DNA of 41,957 nt from Bacteroidales bacterium (GTDB taxonomy: Bacteria > Bacteroidota > Bacteroidia > Bacteroidales > UBA932), in contig JAEEVG010000017.1 in the NCBI GenBank assembly GCA_016290835.1, positions 1 to 41,957 on the forward strand, written 5' to 3'. The translations under genes were made by a program, and so were the position numbers. The notes beneath the pieces were generated by a model. That model was not told the DNA's origin. It did no database searches and saw nothing but the letters and a program-made list of their open reading frames with translations. Positions within the stretch are counted from its first letter, which is position 1. Each line of letters opens with the position of its first letter. Below, one piece after another: positions 7,529 through 14,988 of this stretch.

Positions 7529-8624
7529 TGACGGGCGTGAAGACGCCTCCTGCCGTCTCGAAATAGCTGCGGTCCGAGGTGAGGCTGTCCACGATGCTCT
7601 CCGTGCGGACCTTGTTGGAGTCGGACAGAAAGATCTGGCCGAAAGACTTGTCGGAAACCATCCGCAGCAGGTTGCCCACCCGGCCCATGTCGAGCTTGTC
7701 GAACAAGTCGTCCAGCAACATCATCGGCGGGTAGCCGTAGGCGGATTTCATCACCTCGTACTGCGCGAACTTGAGGGCGACCAGGAACGACTTCTGCTGC
7801 CCCTGCGAGCCGTAGCGGCGGATCGGGTGCCCGTTCATCGTGAAAAGGAAATCGTCCCGCTGGATGCCGGCGGTGGTGAAATGGAAGATCTGGTCGCGCT
7901 CGCGCCGGCTGCGGAGGATCTCCCCGAGCTCACCCTTCTGCAGGTCGGAGCGATACTCGATGCCCACCTGCTCCCGGCCGCCGGAGATCTCGGCGTAATA
8001 CTGCTGCACCACCGGGACGAGGCTCTCGCAGAAACTGGTGCGCCGCTCGAAAATGGGGCGGGCATAGGCCGAGAGCCGCTCGTCGAAAGCCCCCAGGAGG
8101 TCCTCGTCGGCGATCCCGGCCTTGAGGAGTTTGTTGCGCTGCAGCAGGATGCGGTTGTACTGCTGCATGTCGCCCAGGTAGGGCCGGTCCATCTGCGAGA
8201 GGACGGAATTGACGAACTTGCGGCGCTCCTCGCCGGATTCGCTGACCATCGCGATATCGGCGGGGGAGACCATCACGATGGGCAGCACGCCGATGTGCTC
8301 GGAGATGCGCGTATAGGGCTTGTCGTCGCGGCGGATCTTCTTCTCCCCGCCGTCCGTGACGGAAATGCTGAAACGCGACACGCCCCCTCCGTTCATCGCA
8401 TAGGTGCCGGACAGCGCGAAGGCGGAGGTCCCGTAGCGGAAATTGAAGCGGTCGGAGGGACAGAAGGCGCTCTTGGTCATCGACAGATACCAGATCGCAT
8501 CGAGGAGATTGGTCTTGCCCTCGCCGTTCCCCCCGCTGATGCAATTGATGTTGGGGGAGAAGGTCAATTCCTGCAATTGGATGTTGCGGAAGTCCTGGAT
8601 GACGATTTTCTGGAGCGAAGGCAT
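7521..8624 (-). CDS. recF: DNA replication and repair protein RecF
   Basis: This SMC-like ATPase of 367 residues loads RecA at single-strand gaps together with RecO and RecR. Walker A is GGNGEGKTNLLDAIWYLS (about 31-48). The ABC signature region appears as GSQGQQKSFLVALKFAQ, and Walker B as PPMMLLDDLFDKLD. The ATG at 8624 is chosen over a TTG three codons upstream because the promoter element (8630-8638) lies immediately 5' of it. It heads the recF-dciA-pdxB-DUF4301 operon and is divergent from the TPR protein gene. Confidence 0.93.
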   Translation of the reverse strand: MPSLQKIVIQDFRNIQLQELTFSPNINCISGGNGEGKTNLLDAIWYLSMTKSAFCPSDRFNFRYGTSAFALSGTYAMNGGGVSRFSISVTDGGEKKIRRDDKPYTRISEHIGVLPIVMVSPADIAMVSESGEERRKFVNSVLSQMDRPYLGDMQQYNRILLQRNKLLKAGIADEDLLGAFDERLSAYARPIFERRTSFCESLVPVVQQYYAEISGGREQVGIEYRSDLQKGELGEILRSRRERDQIFHFTTAGIQRDDFLFTMNGHPIRRYGSQGQQKSFLVALKFAQYEVMKSAYGYPPMMLLDDLFDKLDMGRVGNLLRMVSDKSFGQIFLSDSNKVRTESIVDSLTSDRSYFETAGGVFTPVNE

Positions 8625-8629
8625 ATATT

Positions 8630-8638
8630 GCAAAGTTA
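8630..8638 (-). promoter_or_regulatory. Bacteroidota -7 promoter element for the recF operon
   Basis: The minus strand reads TAACTTTGC and ends 5 bp before the recF ATG, predicting a leaderless mRNA. It is only 12 bp away from the oppositely oriented promoter at 8651-8659, so the two polymerases cannot bind at once. Confidence 0.75.
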
Positions 8639-8650
8639 AAGTATTTTTTC

Positions 8651-8659
8651 TAATTTTGC
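8651..8659 (+). promoter_or_regulatory. Bacteroidota -7 promoter element for the TPR protein and yebC
   Basis: The plus strand reads TAATTTTGC, with a TTG -33 box at 8628-8630, 20 bp upstream. The ATG of the TPR gene follows at 8695. Confidence 0.75.
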
Positions 8660-8694
8660 GGGCTAATTGGTTTAGAAATTAAAATATCCGGAAT

Positions 8695-9372
8695 ATGGCT
8701 CAGAAAAATGTGAAAGACAAAGAAGCCCAGCGACAGGAGAACATCGAGCAGACCGTCTCCGCAGCCGAGCAGTTCTTCAACGAGAACAAAAAAGTTATCC
8801 TCGGCGCCGTGATTGCCGTCCTCGTGATCGGCCTCGCCGTCCTCGCTTACAACAAGTTTATCTACCAGCCCAAGTGCGTCGAGGCGATGCAGCAGACCTA
8901 TCCCGCCGAAATGAGTTTCCAGAGCGGAGAGTACGAACTCGCCCTCAACGGAGACGGCAACAACCTCGGTTTTGCAGACATCATCGCCGAGTACGGCACC
9001 AAGTCCGGCAAGGCGGTCTATCTGTACGCCGGCATCTGCGAGCTCCAGCTCGGCAACTATGAGAGCGCCCTCTCCTACCTGAAGAAGTACAAGGGCAAGG
9101 AGCCCATCCTCGCCGCCCGCGCCCTCTCCTGCCAGGGTGACGCCTATGTCGGACTCGGGGACTACGCCGCCGCCGTCCGCAGCTACAAGGCCGCAGCCGA
9201 GCGCGCCGACAATATTTTCGCCCCTGCCTACCTGCTCAAGGAAGGCTCCGCCCACGAGGCCCTTGGCCAGAAGGCCGAAGCCCTGGCTTGCTACAAGGCC
9301 ATCGAGGAGAACTACCCGTCCTCCCTGGAGGCTTACGAGATCGCCAAGAATATCGCCCGCGTCACTGAATAA
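8695..9372 (+). CDS. membrane-anchored tetratricopeptide repeat protein
   Basis: This protein of 225 residues has a short charged cytoplasmic N-terminus, one membrane helix at about residues 37-57 (VILGAVIAVLVIGLAVLAYN), and then TPR units. The clearest repeats are around 100-135 (AGICELQLGNYESALSYLKKY), 142-170 (GDAYVGLGDYAAAVRSYKAA) and 178-212. The layout is that of YfgM-like proteins (one N-terminal helix plus periplasmic TPRs), which in proteobacteria assist envelope protein folding. The partner here is unknown. It is followed 3 bp later by yebC, probably in the same transcript. Confidence 0.8.
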   Translation: MAQKNVKDKEAQRQENIEQTVSAAEQFFNENKKVILGAVIAVLVIGLAVLAYNKFIYQPKCVEAMQQTYPAEMSFQSGEYELALNGDGNNLGFADIIAEYGTKSGKAVYLYAGICELQLGNYESALSYLKKYKGKEPILAARALSCQGDAYVGLGDYAAAVRSYKAAAERADNIFAPAYLLKEGSAHEALGQKAEALACYKAIEENYPSSLEAYEIAKNIARVTE

Positions 9373-9375
9373 GCC

Positions 9376-10128
9376 ATGGGAAGAGCATTTGAATTCCGCA
9401 AGGAGCGCAAAATGAAGCGCTGGGGCCACATGGCCCGCACCTTTACCAAACTGGGCAAGGAGATCACCATCGCCGTCAAGCAGGGTGGTCCCGACGTCAC
9501 CGGAAACCCGCGTCTCCGCGCCCTGATGGCCGAGGCCCGTTCCGAGCAGATGCCCAAGGAGAACATCGAGCGCGCCATCAAGAAGGCCACCGAGAGCAAG
9601 CAGGGCGACTTCAAGGAGATTATCTACGAAGGATTCGGTCCCTACGGCATCGCCTACCTCGTGGAAGCCGCCACGGACAACAATACCCGCACGGTCGCCA
9701 ATGTCCGCAGCTACTTCAACAAGTGCGGCGGTTCGCTCGGCACCACCGGTTCCGTGGGATTCATGTTCGACCGCAAATGCACCTTCCGCGTCAAGGAGAA
9801 GGAGGGCGTCGATCTCGAGGAGCTCGAGCTCGAACTCATCGACTACGGCGTGGAGGAGCTCTTCCGCGAAGAGGAGGAGGACAAGGACGGCAATGTGACC
9901 CCCGTGATCGTGATGTACGGCGAGTACAGCGCCTACGGCCAGATCCAGAAGTACATCGAGGAGAATGGCTACGAGCTGATCTCCGGCGGCTTCGAGCAGA
10001 TCCCCAACGTGGATCTCAAGGAAGTCACCGACGAGCAGCGCGCCACCCTCGACAAACTGACCGGCATGCTGGAAGATGACGAGGACGTGACCAACGTCTA
10101 TACTACGATGAAACCCGCCGAGGAGTAA
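9376..10128 (+). CDS. yebC: YebC/PmpR family protein
   Basis: This protein of 250 residues has the three-domain YebC fold. The start MGRAFEFRKERKMKRWGHMA is the family signature, followed by RTFTKLGKEITIAVKQGG and NPRLRALMAEAR, and by EIIYEGFGPYGIAYLVEAATDN in the middle domain. The C-terminus is acidic. Members act as DNA-binding regulators in some species. Newer work on the family links them to translation, relieving ribosome stalling at difficult motifs. Which applies here cannot be told from sequence. It shares a transcript with the TPR gene and is closed by the terminator at 10172-10210. Confidence 0.92.
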   Translation: MGRAFEFRKERKMKRWGHMARTFTKLGKEITIAVKQGGPDVTGNPRLRALMAEARSEQMPKENIERAIKKATESKQGDFKEIIYEGFGPYGIAYLVEAATDNNTRTVANVRSYFNKCGGSLGTTGSVGFMFDRKCTFRVKEKEGVDLEELELELIDYGVEELFREEEEDKDGNVTPVIVMYGEYSAYGQIQKYIEENGYELISGGFEQIPNVDLKEVTDEQRATLDKLTGMLEDDEDVTNVYTTMKPAEE

Positions 10129-10143
10129 GATCCCGCAAGGGCG

Positions 10144-10173
10144 TTCGTCGAAGAATTCCGCCCATTCGTCGAA
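10144..10173. repeat. two copies of the 9-bp palindrome TTCGTCGAA, 21 bp apart
   Basis: TTCGTCGAA occurs at 10144-10152 and 10165-10173, on the same face of the helix. The pair lies between the yebC stop and the promoter at 10203. It could be an operator for the DUF4412-like gene. The first copy also sits in the loop of a GGGCG/CGCCC hairpin, so an RNA role is possible. Confidence 0.45.
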
Positions 10174-10201
10174 AAACCGGACCGCCATCGGCCCGGTTTT
10201 T
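10172..10201 (+). terminator. intrinsic terminator after yebC
   Basis: The hairpin AAAAACCGG-a-CCG-ccat-CGG-c-CCGGTTTTT has a single mismatch and is followed by CTATTTTTG. The T-run doubles as the promoter element of the next gene. Confidence 0.85.
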
Positions 10202-10202
10202 C

Positions 10203-10210
10203 TATTTTTG
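10203..10210 (+). promoter_or_regulatory. Bacteroidota -7 promoter element for the DUF4412-like gene
   Basis: TATTTTTG matches TAnnTTTG and lies directly in the U-tract region of the yebC terminator. The ATG follows at 10242, leaving a leader of about 25 nt. Confidence 0.6.
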
Positions 10211-10241
10211 ATTCCGGAAAACAGTTAAAACCCGATCATAA

Positions 10242-10802
10242 ATGAAAAGGAAAATCATCACTTTGTTCCTCCTGCTCGCGACAGCGGCAGGAGTGGCGAC
10301 GGCCCAGGACGGACACCGCTACGGGATTAAGTCCGGGATCGTGACCATGAAGTCGGAGATGGGCGAGACAACCGTCTATTTCGACAACTATGGTGCGCTT
10401 GAAGCCCAGAAGATGAAGATGAACTTCATGGGCATGAACACCGAGATGACCATTATCCGCAAGGATGGCAAGACCTATATGGTCAACACCGCGGAGAAAC
10501 AGGTCACCGAGATGCCTGCGATGGGCGCCGATGTCAACTTCCTCGCCCTGACCGACGCGGTCAAGGCTGCCAACAAGATCAAGGAAGCCGGCAAAGAGAC
10601 CATCCTCGGCCGTGAGTGCACGAAGTACACGATGGAGTCTTCCCAGATGGGGATGACGATGAAACAGACCGTGTGGGTGTGGAAGGGCATCGCCCTGAAG
10701 ACGCTTTCCGACGGCGGTCAGTTCCAGTTCGGCAACGAAGCCACCAAGATCGAAGAGAATGCTTCGATCCCCGCTTCCACCTTTGATGTTCCCAAATTTT
10801 AA
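10242..10802 (+). CDS. secreted DUF4412-like protein
   Basis: This protein of 186 residues begins with a clear Sec signal peptide (MKRKIITLFLLLATAAGVATAQ, cleavage probably after ATAQ) and has no lipobox. The mature part is rich in beta strands and Met (KMKMNFMGMNTEM). It includes IRKDGKTYMVNTAEKQVTEMP, LGRECTKYTM and VWVWKGIALK, the pattern of DUF4412 periplasmic proteins with a LolA/LppX-like curved sheet. The function is unknown; binding of a lipid or hydrophobic ligand is only a fold-based guess. It is a single gene between the terminators at 10172 and 10856. Confidence 0.7.
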   Translation: MKRKIITLFLLLATAAGVATAQDGHRYGIKSGIVTMKSEMGETTVYFDNYGALEAQKMKMNFMGMNTEMTIIRKDGKTYMVNTAEKQVTEMPAMGADVNFLALTDAVKAANKIKEAGKETILGRECTKYTMESSQMGMTMKQTVWVWKGIALKTLSDGGQFQFGNEATKIEENASIPASTFDVPKF

Positions 10803-10855
10803 ACCCTTTAAATTATAGTTTATTAACAAATAGTATTAATCAAGCTTCGGATTGT

Positions 10856-10890
10856 AGCGGGCGGCCTGCGCGGGCTGCCCGCTGACATTT
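10856..10890 (+). terminator. terminator-like hairpin after the DUF4412-like gene
   Basis: The stem AGCGGGC-g-GCC / GGC-t-GCCCGCT is strong but the tail GACATTTTA is a weak U-tract. A second small hairpin (TCCCC/GGGGA) follows at 10893-10909. Confidence 0.6.
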
Positions 10891-10926
10891 TATCCCCCGT
10901 CGCTGGGGAATGTGGAGAAAAATGCT

Positions 10927-10934
10927 TATCTTAG
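10927..10934 (+). promoter_or_regulatory. possible -7 element for the HATPase-ABC cluster
   Basis: TATCTTAG differs from TAnnTTTG at one position and ends 4 bp before the ATG at 10939. The spacing is like the leaderless promoters elsewhere in the window. Confidence 0.4.
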
Positions 10935-10938
10935 AGGG

Positions 10939-11346
10939 ATGAAACGAACGCTCGTCCTGCGCAATGACATCCGCGAGATCGCCCGCCTGGCCGCTTTCAT
11001 TGACGACCTGGCCGGAGAGGCGCGTCTGGACGCAGCCCTCGCGATGAGTCTCAACCTCGCGCTGGAGGAGGCCGTGACCAACGTGGTCATGTATGCCTAT
11101 CCGCCTGGACAGCCGGGCAAGCTGGAGCTCGTGGCCGAGCGCGGTGAGGGTTTTCTGCGTTTCGTCATCACCGATGCGGGCAAACCTTTCGATCCCACGG
11201 CCGTGCCGGATGTGGATGTCACCCTCGGGGTGGAAGAGCGTCCCGTCGGCGGCCTGGGAGTTTTCCTGATGCGCCGGATCATGGACGAGATCCGCTATGC
11301 CCGCAGGGGCGGGCAGAACGTCCTGATCCTCCTGAAAAAGATTTAG
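10939..11346 (+). CDS. RsbW-like HATPase (anti-sigma-factor-type kinase domain)
   Basis: This single-domain protein of 135 residues is of the HATPase_c_2 type, as in RsbW and SpoIIAB. The N-box LNLALEEAVTNVVMYAY lies at about 38-54, the ITDAGKPFDP motif at about 77-86, and the G-box VGGLGVFLMRRIMDEIRY at about 103-120, all intact, so it should bind ATP. Such proteins usually act in partner switching with a STAS-domain protein and a PP2C phosphatase; neither is encoded here. It lies 12 bp before the substrate-binding/permease gene and looks like the first gene of a three-gene operon. The ATG at 10939 is chosen over an upstream in-frame codon because AGAGGG and a -7-like box precede it. Confidence 0.85.
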   Translation: MKRTLVLRNDIREIARLAAFIDDLAGEARLDAALAMSLNLALEEAVTNVVMYAYPPGQPGKLELVAERGEGFLRFVITDAGKPFDPTAVPDVDVTLGVEERPVGGLGVFLMRRIMDEIRYARRGGQNVLILLKKI

Positions 11347-11358
11347 ATTCGTGAAAGG

Positions 11359-12807
11359 ATGATGCGTAGGATCTGCATATTGCTTCTGATGCTGCTGGCG
11401 GCCGCCGGCTGCTCCCGCCACAAGCCCATCCATTCCGAGAACGACCTTCCCGGCGCCCGGATCGGCATCCTGACCGCCTCGGCGCACCGCCCGGCGCTGG
11501 AAGCCAATTATCCGGGAGCCACGTTGAAAAGCTACGAGGACCTCCCGTCGATGTGCCTGGCCCTGCGGGGCCACAAGATCGATGCCTTCTTCTGCCTGGG
11601 CGCCGGCCTGGACGCCCTGCTCGCCGGCAATCCCGGTTTCGAAGAACTCCCCGTCCGCACCCTGCGGGACTCCGTGGCCGTTGCCTTCCCGCTCTCCGGC
11701 GGGGCGCTGCGCGACAGCCTGGATGCCTTCCTCGAGCTGATCCGCGAGGACGGCCGGCTCGCCGAGATGGACGAGAACTGGTTCGGCCCCGAGGCCACCC
11801 GCACGTTCTACCACGGCCACACCCACAGCGGGAAGCCTCTGCGCGTGGGCATTGAAGTGGGCCAGTCGGGCCTCACGGTGATGGAAGGCGGCGAGGAGAC
11901 GGGTTTCGAGCCGGAACTGATGCGCCGTTTCGGCGACCACCTGGGGCGCCCCGTCCACTTCGTCGAGATGACCGGTCCGGGGATGGTCCCGGCCCTGCTG
12001 TCCGGCCGTGTGGACGCCCTGATCGACGCCATCACTCCCACGCCCAAACGGGAGACGAGCGTGATCTTCTCCCACCCTTATTATCGGGATGAGCTGCACC
12101 TGGTCGTGCTCGCCGCCGGCCGCGGGAAACACCGCGTCCACCAGCCGCTGTGGTCCTCCGTGCGCGAGAACCTCTTCGAAGACGGCCACGCGATCCTGAT
12201 CCTGAAGGGTCTGTGGTACACCCTCGTGATCATGCTCTGCTCCGTGCTCCTGGGCGGTCTGCTCGGGGCCCTGCTTTGCTGGATGAAGCTCTACGGCCCG
12301 CCGGGCTGCAAGCGTTTCGCCCATTTCTACGGCGAGTTCATCGAGAGCATCCCCATCGTGGTGCTGCTGCTCTTCATGTTCTACGTGGTCTTCGCGGCCA
12401 CGACCGTCGCCGCCGTGATCGTCGCGATCATTACCTACTCGCTGCACTTCGCCGCGGGCTCCTGCGAGTGCTTCGTAAACGGCCTCGAGGGCGTGCCGCA
12501 CGGCCAGTATGAGGCGGGGAAGGCCCTCGGTTTCACCGAATGGGAAACCCTCCGCTACGTGGCCCTGCCGCAGGCGGCCCGGCAGATCCTGCTCCTGTTC
12601 AAGGGCAAATGCGTCGCCCTGATCGAGAATACTTCCATCGTGGGTTTCATTGCCATCCAGGACCTGACCAAGGTCACGGATATCATCCGCACGCAGACCT
12701 ACAATTCCCTGATTCCGCTGCTCATCGTGGGGCTGCTCTATTTCCTGCTCGCCAAACTGATCGGCTTCGGCGTCGATAAACTCGGAGATCACCTGTTGAA
12801 GAAATGA
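11359..12807 (+). CDS. lipoprotein-anchored substrate-binding / ABC permease fusion, amino-acid type, lobes in swapped order
   Basis: This protein of 482 residues should combine binding protein and permease of a polar amino-acid importer. A lipoprotein signal ends at Cys18 (LAAAGC). Residues 33-145 (DLPGARIGILTAS to DENWFG) look like the second half of an SBP_bac_3 domain. Residues 160-250 (LRVGIEVG, GFEPELMRRFGDHLG, ITPTPKRETSVIFSHPYYRDELHLVV) look like its first half. The order is thus reversed relative to free binding proteins. The permease, about 275-482, has the ABC coupling motif EAGKALGFTEWETLRYVALPQA (about 385-406) and the usual helix pattern of HisM/GlnP. The stop overlaps the ATPase start by 4 bp. 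The ligand is not predictable, but polar amino acids are typical of the family. Confidence 0.85.
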   Translation: MMRRICILLLMLLAAAGCSRHKPIHSENDLPGARIGILTASAHRPALEANYPGATLKSYEDLPSMCLALRGHKIDAFFCLGAGLDALLAGNPGFEELPVRTLRDSVAVAFPLSGGALRDSLDAFLELIREDGRLAEMDENWFGPEATRTFYHGHTHSGKPLRVGIEVGQSGLTVMEGGEETGFEPELMRRFGDHLGRPVHFVEMTGPGMVPALLSGRVDALIDAITPTPKRETSVIFSHPYYRDELHLVVLAAGRGKHRVHQPLWSSVRENLFEDGHAILILKGLWYTLVIMLCSVLLGGLLGALLCWMKLYGPPGCKRFAHFYGEFIESIPIVVLLLFMFYVVFAATTVAAVIVAIITYSLHFAAGSCECFVNGLEGVPHGQYEAGKALGFTEWETLRYVALPQAARQILLLFKGKCVALIENTSIVGFIAIQDLTKVTDIIRTQTYNSLIPLLIVGLLYFLLAKLIGFGVDKLGDHLLKK

Positions 12808-13880
12808 AGACCATCCTCCAAGCAGAAGCATTACACAAGCGGTTCGGCCGGGAAAACGTGCTGAACGGGATCGACTGCATGGTCCGCGAAGGGGAGATCA
12901 TCTCCGTGATCGGAGCATCCGGCTGCGGCAAGAGCACCCTCCTGCGCTGCCTCGACGGCCTGGAGCGTCCGGATTCCGGCCGCGTGCTGGTGGACGGCGT
13001 GGACATTTTTTCGCCCGCCGCCGTCCGGACCAAGATCGGAATGGTCTTCCAGGAGCTCAATATCTTCCCGCACCTGAGCGTGCTGGAGAACGTGACCCTC
13101 GGCCAGCTGGTGGTCCGCAAACGGCCCCGCCCCGAAGCGGAGCGGAAGGCCGTCGAGATGTTGCGGATGGTCGGTCTGGGCGAGCGGATCAACGCGATGC
13201 CCGCCTCCTTGTCCGGGGGACAGAAGCAGCGTGTGGAGATCGCCCGCTGCCTGGCGATGGACCCGGAGGTGATCCTTTTCGACGAGGCCACCTCGGCGCT
13301 GGACCCGACGAGCAAGACTGAGGTGCTCAGCGTGATCCGCGACCTGGCCAAGCAGGGCCGTACGATGGTCATCGTCACCCACGAGCTCAAGTTCGCCCGG
13401 GATATCAGCACCCGCGTCCTGTTCATGCACAAGGGCTCGATCGTGGAGGAGGGGACCCCCGAACAGATCTTCGACCACCCCCGGCAGGCGCTCACCCAGG
13501 TCTATGTCAACAATCTCCGCAGCCTGGTCTTCGACATCGACACGCCCGATTATGACCTCTACAAACTCAACGCGGAGATCGAGTGGTTCTGCCAGCGCAA
13601 CACGCTGGGCAGGCGCTATGTCTCGCTCGAGCTCATCGTGGAGGAGATGCTCACCAAGATGATGCCCTTCACCGGCCCCATCCGGATCTGCATCCACTGC
13701 AAGGAACTCTCGCAGGAGGTGTCGATCGAGATGGAGCAGGAAGGGTTCGAAGGCCGGATCGTGGGGCGCGAGGGGACGGACGAGATTTCCCTGATGCTGC
13801 TCGAAGGCCTGTGCTCGTCCATCGAGGAGGAGCAGCGGGGCGCTACCCGCGTGGTCCGGCTGGAGATGAAATCGGACTAA
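12804..13880 (+). CDS. amino-acid ABC transporter ATPase with C-terminal HATPase-like extension
   Basis: Residues 1-240 are a GlnQ/HisP-type ATPase: Walker A GASGCGKSTLL (37-47), signature LSGGQKQRVE (about 137-146), Walker B VILFDEATSALDP. GlnQ itself is about 240 residues; this protein has 358. The extra 120 residues include YVSLELIVEEMLTKMMPFTG (about 272-291) and the strand VVRLEMK at the end. The pattern of helix, strands and last helix-strand runs parallel to the RsbW-like protein two genes upstream (LALEEAVTNVVMYAY to NVLILLKK). The nucleotide-binding residues of that fold (Asn of the N-box, D-x-G, G-x-G-L) are missing, so this would be a regulatory, non-catalytic copy. The domain assignment is inferred from pattern. 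Confidence 0.85.
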   Translation: MKTILQAEALHKRFGRENVLNGIDCMVREGEIISVIGASGCGKSTLLRCLDGLERPDSGRVLVDGVDIFSPAAVRTKIGMVFQELNIFPHLSVLENVTLGQLVVRKRPRPEAERKAVEMLRMVGLGERINAMPASLSGGQKQRVEIARCLAMDPEVILFDEATSALDPTSKTEVLSVIRDLAKQGRTMVIVTHELKFARDISTRVLFMHKGSIVEEGTPEQIFDHPRQALTQVYVNNLRSLVFDIDTPDYDLYKLNAEIEWFCQRNTLGRRYVSLELIVEEMLTKMMPFTGPIRICIHCKELSQEVSIEMEQEGFEGRIVGREGTDEISLMLLEGLCSSIEEEQRGATRVVRLEMKSD

Positions 13881-14633
13881 TTACTTTCCTTTCGGACGCG
13901 ATACTTTCCCGAAGCCCTTGACGTGGGTGTCGAGTTTCTCCGCCTCCAGGCCGGTGGCGTCGATGTCGCCGGCTCCGCTGATGGAGAGGTCCGCCAGGCG
14001 GGCGCGGCCCGAAACGGTGGCATCGCCGGCCCCGTTGAGCTCGACCTTGAGCTTCTCGCAGTCGAGGCCGCTGATGGTCACATCGCCGGCCCCGTTGACG
14101 ATCAGGGCGGCCTGGCCGGTTTTCAGATTGTCGATGTTGATGTCACCGGCTCCGTTGATGACCATCTCGAAGTTCTCGGCCGTGATGCCCGCGTTGGCAT
14201 TGAAATCCACGGCGCCGTTGAAGAGCATCTTCTCCAGGGTCGGGCTGGACAGCCGCAATTTGAGATGCCGGACATTGCCCAGTTTTGTCCCGTCGGTCTT
14301 GATCACCAGGGTCCCGTTTTCGTTGTCCACCGTGACGTGGGATAATTGTTTCTCCGGACCTTCCATTTGCAGGGAGCACTCGCCCGGGGTGTAGGTCACG
14401 TCGAAAGGAACGTTGCACTGCAGGGCGTTGAACTCGCCGGTCACATCATTGCGGAGGATGTTCCGGCCCAGGTCGGCGTCGTCGGAGTTGTTCATGCCGA
14501 TGTCAATTTTCGAGTTGAGCTCGTAGAAACCTTCTTTTATATCTTCGAGGGCTTCGTCGCTGACCTTGATGAAGTGGCAGGAGGGGAGGAGGAGCAGCGC
14601 GGCGGCCGCCAGCAGGGTAAGGGTATTTTTCAT
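13881..14633 (-). CDS. head-GIN (DUF2807) lipoprotein
   Basis: This protein of 250 residues has a lipoprotein signal (MKNTLTLLAAAALLLLPSC), so it is anchored in the envelope. The mature part begins with a spacer, then DVTGEFNALQCNVPFDVTYTPG, the start of the head-GIN domain. It continues as a parallel beta-helix marked by repeated turns: NGAVDFN, NGAGDIN, NGAGDVT, NGAGDAT, SGAGDID. Such proteins probably bind surface polymers or protein partners; no enzymatic role is known. It is the last gene of the ABC-membrane protein-GntR operon, 11 bp after the GntR gene. The ATG at 14633 is the only one in front of the signal peptide. Confidence 0.85.
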   Translation of the reverse strand: MKNTLTLLAAAALLLLPSCHFIKVSDEALEDIKEGFYELNSKIDIGMNNSDDADLGRNILRNDVTGEFNALQCNVPFDVTYTPGECSLQMEGPEKQLSHVTVDNENGTLVIKTDGTKLGNVRHLKLRLSSPTLEKMLFNGAVDFNANAGITAENFEMVINGAGDINIDNLKTGQAALIVNGAGDVTISGLDCEKLKVELNGAGDATVSGRARLADLSISGAGDIDATGLEAEKLDTHVKGFGKVSRPKGK

Positions 14634-14644
14634 AATGATGGGGT

Positions 14645-14983
14645 TTAGTTGATGAATTGTTTGAGGTCGATGCCGAGCAGGGTGGCCCTGCTGCGGAAGA
14701 GGGGGAGTTCCTCCTCGATGAACTTGCGGCGCTCCCGTTCGCGGATCACGTCGATGGCGTCGTTCGCGACGAAGAAGCCGATGCCGCGCTGGTTGAAGAT
14801 GACCTGGCGGTCCGTCAGGAGCTCGTAGGACCGGGCCACGGTGTTGGGATTGACCCCGATCGTGGCACCCCATTCGCGGACCGAGGGGATGCGGCTCCCG
14901 GGTTTGAATTCCCCGGAGAGGATCCGCTCGCAGAGGTTGTCCGCGATCTGGATGTAGATGGGTTTGTTGACGTCGAATTCCAT
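14645..14983 (-). CDS. GntR family regulator, YtrA type
   Basis: This protein of 112 residues is a winged helix-turn-helix domain (KPIYIQIADNLCERILSGEFKPGSRIPSVRE, then GVNPNTVARSYELLTDRQVI and the wing FNQRGIGFFV). A short helical tail serves for dimerisation, and there is no separate ligand domain. YtrA-type repressors typically control the ABC transporter operon in which they sit, responding to cell-wall antibiotics or lipid perturbation. Here the gene lies between the membrane subunit (5 bp upstream) and the head-GIN gene. Autoregulation of the promoter at 16654 is therefore likely, though no operator could be identified by eye. Confidence 0.88.
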   Translation of the reverse strand: MEFDVNKPIYIQIADNLCERILSGEFKPGSRIPSVREWGATIGVNPNTVARSYELLTDRQVIFNQRGIGFFVANDAIDVIRERERRKFIEEELPLFRSRATLLGIDLKQFIN

Positions 14984-14988
14984 AAGGC

